NCBI RefSeq assembly: GCF_001969815.1
Contig: NZ_MRBK01000014.1
Span: 124,001-188,000, forward strand
DNA length: 64,000 bases
DNA from: Bacillus swezeyi
Lineage (GTDB): Bacteria > Bacillota > Bacilli > Bacillales > Bacillaceae
Reading direction: 5' to 3'
The position numbers and the translations under genes are program-made. Below the pieces are notes generated by a model. It ran no database searches, was not told the origin of the DNA, and saw nothing but the letters and a program-made list of their open reading frames with translations. Shown here one piece after another: positions 58,038 through 64,000 of the stretch. How positions within the stretch are numbered: the stretch's first letter is position 1; every line of letters begins with the position of its first letter.

Positions 58038-59876
58038 TTATGATTTCTGGCCGCTGTCGTCCATTTTCAGGACAGCCATAAAGGCTTCCTGCGGAACTTC
58101 GACAGAGCCGACCTGTTTCATTCTTCGCTTTCCTTCCTTTTGCTTTTCAAGCAGTTTGCGCTTTCTGGATATATCTCCGCCGTAGCATTTCGCCAAAACG
58201 TTTTTGCGCATCGCCTTGATCGTTGACCGTGCGATGATTTTCTGGCCGACGGCAGCCTGAACCGGCACTTCAAAATGCTGGCGCGGAATCAGTTCTTTCA
58301 GCTTTTCGACAATAACCTTCCCGCGTTCATATGCATAGTCGCGGTGAACGATAAAGGATAGGGCATCGATTTTTTCGCCGTTCAGCATGATATCCATTTT
58401 CACGAGCTTAGACGGTCTATATCCGATTAATTCATAATCAAATGATGCATAGCCCTTCGTGTTTGATTTGAGCTGATCGAAAAATTCATAAACGATTTCA
58501 GCGAGCGGGATTTCATACACAATGCTGACGCGGTTTGCATCAAGATATTGCATATCGATAAACTGGCCGCGCTTGCCCTGGCATAATTCCATGACCGCCC
58601 CGACAAAGTCGTTCGGCACCATCATCGTCGCTTTCACGAACGGCTCTTCAACCTGTTCAATCTTCTGCGGATCGGGCATATTTGACGGGTTGTCGACGAC
58701 GACCTTTTCGCCGTCTGTCATATACACGTCATAAATAACGCTCGGTGCGGTTGTGATCAGGTCAATTTTAAATTCGCGCTCAATCCGCTCCTGAATGATT
58801 TCCATGTGGAGCATTCCCAGGAAACCGCAGCGGAAACCAAAACCGAGGGCTTGCGAGGTTTCAGCCTCATACTGAAGGGAGGAATCATTCAGCTCGAGTT
58901 TTTCAAGCGCTTCCCGCAAGTCATTGTATTTCGCGGTATCGATCGGATACAGCCCGCAGTATACCATCGGGTTCAGTTTTCTATAGCCGGGCAGGGCTTC
59001 AGGCGCAGGGTTTTCCGCACTCGTAATCGTATCCCCGACACGGGTGTCTCCGACGTTTTTGATCGCCGCCGTCAGGAATCCGACATCCCCCACCGTCAAT
59101 TCGTCAACTGGAACAGCCTTAGGTGTAAACACACCGACTTCAGTGACTTCAAATTCCTTTCCGGTCGCCATCATCTTAATTTTTTGGCCGGCCTTTACGG
59201 TTCCTTGAACAACCCTGATATAGGCCACGACGCCCCGGTATGCATCATACAGGGAATCAAAAATCAAAGCCTGCAGCGGCTCTTCAGGATCCCCGCTTGG
59301 AGCCGGAACCTTTTCAACGATCTGTTCTAATATATCTTCAATACCGATACCTGCTTTAGCAGATGCAAGGACGGCTTCGGAAGCATCAAGACCAATGACG
59401 TCCTCCACTTCCTGGCGGACGCGCTCAGGCTCCGCGCTCGGAAGGTCGATTTTATTAATGACAGGCAGAATTTCAAGATCATTGTCAAGCGCGAGATAAA
59501 CGTTTGCCAGCGTCTGCGCCTCAATTCCTTGAGCTGCATCAACGACAAGAATCGCACCTTCGCATGCGGCAAGGCTTCTTGACACCTCATAGGTAAAATC
59601 GACATGCCCCGGGGTATCGATCAGATGAAAAATATATTCCTCTCCGTCTTTTGCTTTATATTTAAGCTGTACGGAGTTCAGTTTAATGGTGATTCCTCTT
59701 TCACGTTCTAAATCCATTGAGTCGAGCAGCTGTTCTTTCATTTCCCTTTGAGTGATTGCCGCCGTTTTTTCCAATATTCGATCGGCCAGCGTTGATTTTC
59801 CGTGGTCGATATGGGCGATAATAGAGAAATTGCGAATTCTCGACTGTCTTTGTAATCGTTTTTCTTTGTCTGTCAC
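58038..59876 (-). CDS. lepA: Elongation factor 4 (LepA)
   Basis: 612 residues from GTG 59876 (TAGGAGTGATT SD), the length of B. subtilis LepA. G domain: G1 [10 protein letters not shown]3 DTPGHVDF and G4 NKIDLPSA. Domain II, the EF-G-like domains III and V and the unique C-terminal domain follow ([39 protein letters not shown]). It is a ribosome-dependent GTPase acting in translation or 30S biogenesis. Confidence 0.97.
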   Translation of the reverse strand: MTDKEKRLQRQSRIRNFSIIAHIDHGKSTLADRILEKTAAITQREMKEQLLDSMDLERERGITIKLNSVQLKYKAKDGEEYIFHLIDTPGHVDFTYEVSRSLAACEGAILVVDAAQGIEAQTLANVYLALDNDLEILPVINKIDLPSAEPERVRQEVEDVIGLDASEAVLASAKAGIGIEDILEQIVEKVPAPSGDPEEPLQALIFDSLYDAYRGVVAYIRVVQGTVKAGQKIKMMATGKEFEVTEVGVFTPKAVPVDELTVGDVGFLTAAIKNVGDTRVGDTITSAENPAPEALPGYRKLNPMVYCGLYPIDTAKYNDLREALEKLELNDSSLQYEAETSQALGFGFRCGFLGMLHMEIIQERIEREFKIDLITTAPSVIYDVYMTDGEKVVVDNPSNMPDPQKIEQVEEPFVKATMMVPNDFVGAVMELCQGKRGQFIDMQYLDANRVSIVYEIPLAEIVYEFFDQLKSNTKGYASFDYELIGYRPSKLVKMDIMLNGEKIDALSFIVHRDYAYERGKVIVEKLKELIPRQHFEVPVQAAVGQKIIARSTIKAMRKNVLAKCYGGDISRKRKLLEKQKEGKRRMKQVGSVEVPQEAFMAVLKMDDSGQKS

Positions 59877-59917
59877 ACTAATCACTCCTACTATGAAACG
59901 CACATGCGCTAGCTTAG

Positions 59918-59946
59918 ATTATATCAATAGGGGTGGCAAGATTCAA
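59918..59946 (-). promoter_or_regulatory. sigma-A promoter of lepA
   Basis: On the minus strand TTGAAT (59946-59941), 17-bp spacer, TATAAT (59923-59918), about 40 nt before the GTG. Confidence 0.8.
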
Positions 59947-59996
59947 TACGTGGCGAAAGTGGACGGCCTGATGCGGATGGCGGCGGCCCAAAAAAG

Positions 59997-60027
59997 AAAA
60001 AACGAGGAACTAGCAGCCTCGTTTTTT
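59997..60027 (-). terminator. Terminator of gpr-spoIIP-yqxA
   Basis: AAAAAACGAGG (59997-60007) pairs with CCTCGTTTTTT (60017-60027). Confidence 0.9.
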
Positions 60028-60029
60028 CT

Positions 60030-60353
60030 TTATTCGGTTTTCTCCTTTATCCAATCATAAACTGACTTGGCGCAGTTTGTGACGGAATCGGCCAGCGCGC
60101 GGCCCGCCGAAGAAAAAAGGTTGAATGCTTCCAGTTGTTCAAGCTCTTTCTGTTTTTCTTCCAAGTCGATCTCATGACCGAGAATGGAAGCCTCTTTTGC
60201 GTCTCCTTCAGAAATGCTGAGCGCTCCTTTTAAATCAGGGTCTTGATATCCTTTCATTTCAAGCATTCCATTATTGGCCTGCTGCATGCCGACGAGAACA
60301 CCGAAAAACATGACAGCGCAGGCCAATATGCATTTTCCTATAAAAGAAGCCAC
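60030..60353 (-). CDS. yqxA: YqxA, small membrane-anchored sporulation-locus protein
   Basis: About 107 residues. An N-terminal helix (FIGKCILACAVMFFGVLVGMQQANNGM) is followed by a charged middle (EISEGDAKEASILGHEIDLEEKQKELEQLEAF) and a short C-terminal amphipathic region. The pattern matches the YqxA/DUF3679 family. I prefer GTG 60353, served by CAGGTGAT; GTG 60362 is the alternative. It is 7-16 bp behind spoIIP and probably co-transcribed. Function is unknown. Confidence 0.82.
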   Translation of the reverse strand: MASFIGKCILACAVMFFGVLVGMQQANNGMLEMKGYQDPDLKGALSISEGDAKEASILGHEIDLEEKQKELEQLEAFNLFSSAGRALADSVTNCAKSVYDWIKEKTE

Positions 60354-60368
60354 TTTTATCACCTGCTC

Positions 60369-61574
60369 CTATTGTTTTTTCTTATCGTCTTCGCCGGAAT
60401 GACCATCTACCTTCTCAGCCTCCCAGTACATCCCGCTGAAAACGTCTGCCATAGCGTCCGCCGCCCGTTCAAGCTCCTCGCGGTTATTGTCCACACCGCC
60501 AAACTCTATTAAGATGGATCGTTCATTTAAATCCTGATTGTACACCCCATTATCCCCAGAAGCGCCTTTTGATATAACGCCTCGGCTTAAACCGGGGTAT
60601 TTTTTTTCAAGCCCTTCATGGAGCTCTTTTGCCATCTTGAAATTGGCTTCAAAATTGGAGCTTTTTTTGCCGATTACAAATGCGAGCCGCGCATAGCTTT
60701 TTCCGTTTATCGTCGTTGTCGTCGCTTTTTTGCGCGTTGCATCCCTGTGAATGTCTATAAAATATTGCAAGTTTTTATTTTCAGCCATCGCTTCCTTGAC
60801 AACAGGTCTTGATTCGTCATAGGACCGCGAATAATCCCAGCCCTTTTTCTTCAGGTTCGCCTGGACATCTGTTTTATCAACCATGGCGCCCACCCCTTGA
60901 GACGACAGCGCTTCACCCAGCATATCGCTGACAAGCGTGACATTGGCTTTCGAATGTATAGCAAGATCGGGATCGGTCTCACCTTTTAAAAAGGGAAGAT
61001 AGGATTCCGTATTATGAGTGTTATAAATAAACACCACTTTTTTATCACCTGTTGACTGTTCAGGAGGATTCTTATTCTCTTTTTTCTCTTTGCTTTTCCC
61101 TTCAAGCTCTGCAAGATTTGCTTCTCTTTCTTCTTTTAAAACCTCAGCCGGCGGCTGAGATTCAGAAGGCATATTCGTATAATCCGTCCCCTGCCCGGCA
61201 ACGAGAATGTCTGAATCAAAATGTGAAAAACCGGGGAGCTCGCGGCCGAGAAAACTTCGCGGATCTTTTAAATTAATGCTTGTCGCCAGTTTCAAAACCA
61301 AGGGAGAAAGCTCAAACTTTTTATTGGGTTCAGGCAGTGCTGATGCAAAGTAGTGGTTTTCCATCCCTAAAATGTGTCCGAACGTCTCCCCCGCCAGCTC
61401 ATCCGCCACCCGATACAATGATGAAGACGGCCGCAATTCAGGGCGGAGAGATGTGAGCACTCCTGATAAAATAAAAATGAGCAGCAGGCTGACGATAAAC
61501 AAGAAGACTGTCTTCACCGCGGTCCTTCCATTTACAGCCAGCACAAACTGACGGTTCCTGCCTCTTTTTCTCAT
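60369..61574 (-). CDS. spoIIP: Stage II sporulation amidase/endopeptidase SpoIIP
   Basis: 401 residues from ATG 61574 (CTGGAGGG SD), the B. subtilis length. The N-terminal membrane anchor is VFLFIVSLLLIFILSGVL. The catalytic amidase_3-like domain has KVVFIYNTHNTESYLPF with zinc His/Glu, YFIDIHRDATRK and ILIEFGGVDN with the catalytic Glu. With SpoIID and SpoIIM it removes septal peptidoglycan to drive forespore engulfment. It is 116 bp behind gpr. Confidence 0.96.
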   Translation of the reverse strand: MRKRGRNRQFVLAVNGRTAVKTVFLFIVSLLLIFILSGVLTSLRPELRPSSSLYRVADELAGETFGHILGMENHYFASALPEPNKKFELSPLVLKLATSINLKDPRSFLGRELPGFSHFDSDILVAGQGTDYTNMPSESQPPAEVLKEEREANLAELEGKSKEKKENKNPPEQSTGDKKVVFIYNTHNTESYLPFLKGETDPDLAIHSKANVTLVSDMLGEALSSQGVGAMVDKTDVQANLKKKGWDYSRSYDESRPVVKEAMAENKNLQYFIDIHRDATRKKATTTTINGKSYARLAFVIGKKSSNFEANFKMAKELHEGLEKKYPGLSRGVISKGASGDNGVYNQDLNERSILIEFGGVDNNREELERAADAMADVFSGMYWEAEKVDGHSGEDDKKKQ

Positions 61575-61690
61575 CGTAAATCCCTCCAGAGCTTGTCTAG
61601 TAAATAGACTATGTACAAGATAGAGGAAGTAGAACAAGTTCTAATATTCGATGGGCACATTAAAAAGACGGCTGGTTAAGCCGCCTTGTG

Positions 61691-62797
61691 TTAGTGATTA
61701 TACATCCCTTTGTTTTCCTGTGACACATTGCTGTGAAGAGCAGTGTTCAGTCCGTTTGCAATCACATTCGCCATATCATCGATAAATGTATCGACTTCTT
61801 TGGGCGTCACCATTAAATTATGGCCGAGCGGGGCAAGCACTTCATGAATGAGCTGCCTTTTTTCCTCCTCTGCCAGACCTCCGACAATGCCGAGAAACGA
61901 CTTGCGCTGCTCTTCATCAGGGAGATCTTCATCAGTGAGAACCTTCTTTTTTCCGAAGCTCATGCCGGCCGGTACGAGAGAGCGGGATGGGCTTTCATCT
62001 TTCATCTCTCTTCCAAAGTGCTTCAAAATATAGTCGATCGTATCACTTGTAATCGTCACCGCATCGACAACCGTCGGTACGCCGATAGCAATGACCGGAA
62101 TGCCGAGCGTCTCCTTGCTCAACTCTTTTCTTTTATTCCCCACCCCTGATCCGGGATGAATTCCGCTGTCGGAAATTTGAATGGTGGAATTGACCCGCTC
62201 TATCGCTCTTGATGCGAGGGCATCAATCGCAATCACAAAATCAGGCTTTGACCGGTCGATCACACCTTGAATAATATCGCTCGTCTCTATCCCCGTCAGG
62301 CCCATCACACCCGGAGAAAGCGCGCTGACCGGCCGGTATCCGTCCTGGACATTTTCAGGCTGCAGCTTAAACAGGTGCCTCGTAACCAAAAGGCTTTCAG
62401 TTACAAGCGGTCCGAGTGAATCCGGTGTGACATTCCAGTTGCCAAGCCCGACGATTAAACAGCTGGCGTCCTCTGAAATATTCAAAAAATCCAGAAAAGC
62501 GGAAAATTCCTTTGCAAACACATTGATCACGTTATCCTGAAGTGCTGAATCCTGCTGTCTGATGCCCTGTGTTTCAAACGTTAAATAGCGCCCTGCTTTT
62601 TTCCCTGACAGCTTTGCGCCTTCTTCATCAATATCCATCGTTTGAACTTTTATTCCTTCTTCTTCATATTCTTTGATTGTAAACCCTTTGAGCTCTTTTT
62701 TGGGAGAGGCTTCCTTTTCATGCGCCAGGTCCTTCGCTTCAACGGCCAAATCTGTCCGAACGGTATATTGACTTAAATCAAGCTTTTTGTTCTCCAT
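61691..62797 (-). CDS. gpr: Germination protease GPR
   Basis: 368 residues from ATG 62797 (TTGGAGGG SD). The N-terminal propeptide ends in the autoprocessing motif [11 protein letters not shown], itself resembling the SASP cleavage sequence. The core shows [42 protein letters not shown] and [20 protein letters not shown] degrades alpha/beta SASP in the germinating spore. Expression is in the forespore in B. subtilis; I could not place its sigma-G promoter confidently. Confidence 0.96.
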   Translation of the reverse strand: MENKKLDLSQYTVRTDLAVEAKDLAHEKEASPKKELKGFTIKEYEEEGIKVQTMDIDEEGAKLSGKKAGRYLTFETQGIRQQDSALQDNVINVFAKEFSAFLDFLNISEDASCLIVGLGNWNVTPDSLGPLVTESLLVTRHLFKLQPENVQDGYRPVSALSPGVMGLTGIETSDIIQGVIDRSKPDFVIAIDALASRAIERVNSTIQISDSGIHPGSGVGNKRKELSKETLGIPVIAIGVPTVVDAVTITSDTIDYILKHFGREMKDESPSRSLVPAGMSFGKKKVLTDEDLPDEEQRKSFLGIVGGLAEEEKRQLIHEVLAPLGHNLMVTPKEVDTFIDDMANVIANGLNTALHSNVSQENKGMYNH

Positions 62798-62901
62798 ATT
62801 TGCATTCCCTCCAAAAACATAACTGCTGTTAGTGTTGCCCAGCTGGTCTGCAAACATTCCCCGAGAGCGCCGCTTTCAAATAAAAATACTTTACATTTAT
62901 A

Positions 62902-62930
62902 TTGCAATCTAAGGGTGTGTTTGATAGAAT
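62902..62930 (+). promoter_or_regulatory. sigma-A promoter of rpsT
   Basis: TTGCAA (62902-62907), 17-bp spacer, TAGAAT (62925-62930). Confidence 0.75.
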
Positions 62931-63002
62931 ACAATTTGTTCTATTGTTGAGATCTAACCTATAGAAACGGAACAGAGGTTATGTCTTAGGAGGTGAAACA
63001 CA

Positions 63003-63269
63003 TTGCCAAACATTAAATCAGCGATCAAACGCACTAAAACAAACAACGAGCGCCGCGCGCACAACGCTACGATCAAATCTGCAATGCGCACTGCTATCAA
63101 ACAAGTTGAAACACTTGTAAGCAACAACGAAGCAGACAAAGCGAAAGCTGCTCTATCTGCAGCAGCGAAGAAAATCGATAAAGCAGCGAAAAAAGGTCTT
63201 GTCCACGAAAATACTGCAGCTCGTTACAAATCAAATCTAGCTAAAAAAGTGAACGGACTTTCTGCATAA
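63003..63269 (+). CDS. rpsT: 30S ribosomal protein S20
   Basis: 88 residues, [36 protein letters not shown], the S20 signature, with an Ala/Lys-rich helical rest. It starts at TTG 63003 with TAGGAGGTGAAA upstream. TTG and a long leader of about 65 nt fit autogenous control known for S20 in other bacteria. It diverges from gpr and converges with holA. Confidence 0.97.
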   Translation: MPNIKSAIKRTKTNNERRAHNATIKSAMRTAIKQVETLVSNNEADKAKAALSAAAKKIDKAAKKGLVHENTAARYKSNLAKKVNGLSA

Positions 63270-63272
63270 TAG

Positions 63273-63298
63273 AAAGCTTGGCCCGGCCAAGCTTTTTT
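63273..63298 (+). terminator. rpsT terminator
   Basis: AAAGCTTGGCC (63273-63283) pairs with GGCCAAGCTTT (63285-63295), followed by TTTG. Confidence 0.9.
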
Positions 63299-63308
63299 GC
63301 TTGCATTC

Positions 63309-63345
63309 GAAAAAACGGCCCTCCTTTAAAGAGAGCCGTTTTTTT
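63309..63345 (-). terminator. holA terminator, overlapping its stop codon
   Basis: On the minus strand AAAACGGCTCTC pairs with GGAGGGCCGTTTT around the TTTAAA loop that contains the TAA stop. Confidence 0.85.
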
Positions 63346-64000
63346 CATTGGGCTGCAAAAGCTGCAGCAGAAACAGTTCAAGCAAAAGCTGCTTGTCTTT
63401 TTTGCCCGTTTTCATTTCATAATCCATAACGGCGAGCTGCTCAATGATGCTCTTGAGTTCTTGTTCCGAAAAGAGCTTCGCCTGGTCGATCGCCAGCTTA
63501 ATCCTGAACGGATGGACTTTAAGGTTTGAAGCAATTTGCTTTTGTCCGTATCCCTGCTGTGAAAAATATTTGGTCTGTAGCAGCAGCCTGAACTGATTTG
63601 CAATCAGCGCCATCATTTTAATGGGTTCTTCATTTTGCTTTAATAGGTCGTAGAAAATCTGCAGCGCTTCTGTACGCTTGCGGTTTACGACCTTGTTGAT
63701 CAATTCAAAAATATTTTGCTCAAGCCCTCTGGCCACAAGCTTTTTGACGTCATCCAGCATGATCGAATCCCGATCACCGATATATGTACTGAGCTTTTTC
63801 ACCTCTTGGGCAATAGATGACAGGCTGGCATTGCACAGGATGACAAGCTCCTGAGCCGCTTCAGTTTCAATATGTTTCCCCTCTGACTTCGCAAGGCTTG
63901 TGACAAAGTCAGCCGTTTCTTTGCCGTTTAGTTCTTTCGCTTCAACCATGTGTGCGTGTTTTTTCAGCAGCTTAGTCAGCTTTTTTCGCTCATCAAGCTT
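63326..64000 (-). CDS. holA: DNA polymerase III delta subunit, N-terminus cut by window edge
   Basis: The frame is open to base 64000 (first visible codons KLDERKKLTKLLKKH), so at least 224 C-terminal residues are present, about two thirds of the protein. It shows ELVILCNASLSSIAQEVKKLSTYIGD, the clamp-loader domain II-III junction, and EPIKMMALIANQFRLLLQTKY, characteristic of HolA/YqeN. Delta opens the beta clamp in the clamp loader. It converges with rpsT as in B. subtilis. Confidence 0.92.
   Translation of the reverse strand, partial: KLDERKKLTKLLKKHAHMVEAKELNGKETADFVTSLAKSEGKHIETEAAQELVILCNASLSSIAQEVKKLSTYIGDRDSIMLDDVKKLVARGLEQNIFELINKVVNRKRTEALQIFYDLLKQNEEPIKMMALIANQFRLLLQTKYFSQQGYGQKQIASNLKVHPFRIKLAIDQAKLFSEQELKSIIEQLAVMDYEMKTGKKDKQLLLELFLLQLLQPNEKNGSL

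Overview
This window is a chromosomal segment of a low-GC Gram-positive, endospore-forming member of the Bacillus subtilis group. The evidence is gene-for-gene synteny with the B. subtilis yqg-yqf-yqe region (yqgM/pst through rpsT/holA), sporulation genes (spoIIP, gpr, yqfC-yqfD, yqfQ), strong SD sequences and frequent GTG/TTG starts. Three differences from what I remember of B. subtilis 168 suggest a relative such as the B. licheniformis lineage: a znuC-znuB pair fused to zur, a deoC gene between yqeW and mtaB, and no yqgA. The species call is inference. Most genes lie on the minus strand. No rRNA, tRNA, CRISPR, phage or insertion sequence was seen.

Layout. 1-2360: edge-truncated glycosyltransferase, yqgL, and a divergent yqzD-yqzC pair. 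2420-6970: the Pho-regulated phosphate ABC operon pstS-pstC-pstA-pstBA-pstBB with four phased PhoP repeats. 7020-12200: pbpA, an MFS gene (yqgE), sodA and yqgC, with a 182-bp structured non-coding element between sodA and yqgE. 12340-15870: yqgB, yqfZ, ispG, yqfX and yqfW. 15900-18115: zinc uptake and regulation. 18120-25960: yqfU, yqfT, nfo, cshB, the repeat-bearing yqfQ, ispH, yqfO, trmK and cccA.

26290-30010: the macromolecular-synthesis cluster yqxD-dnaG-sigA. 30230-31745: ccpN-yqfL, the gluconeogenesis repressor with the PPDK-type regulatory kinase. 31905-35225: glyQS under a glycine T-box. 35222-41750: recO, yqzL, era, cdd, dgkA, ybeY, pgpH and phoH, with many overlaps. 41745-46180: yqfD, yqfC and the sigma-W-type yqeZ-floA-yqfB operon. 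46200-50910: yqeY, rpsU, yqeW, deoC, mtaB and rsmE. 50930-56840: the class I heat-shock operon hrcA-grpE-dnaK-dnaJ-prmA behind a CIRCE operator. 56840-64000: hemW, lepA, yqxA, spoIIP, gpr, rpsT and edge-truncated holA.

The coding content is ordinary, and I found no protein system that looks undescribed. The points most worth a second look are regulatory or structural: the 182-bp element flanked by a 25-bp duplicated terminator hairpin; a terminator hairpin whose 3' arm is the yqfC SD and whose loop holds a sigma-E-like -10; leader terminators ahead of znuC and ispH; a perfect 21-bp in-frame tandem repeat in yqfQ; and a good orphan promoter between sigA and cccA.
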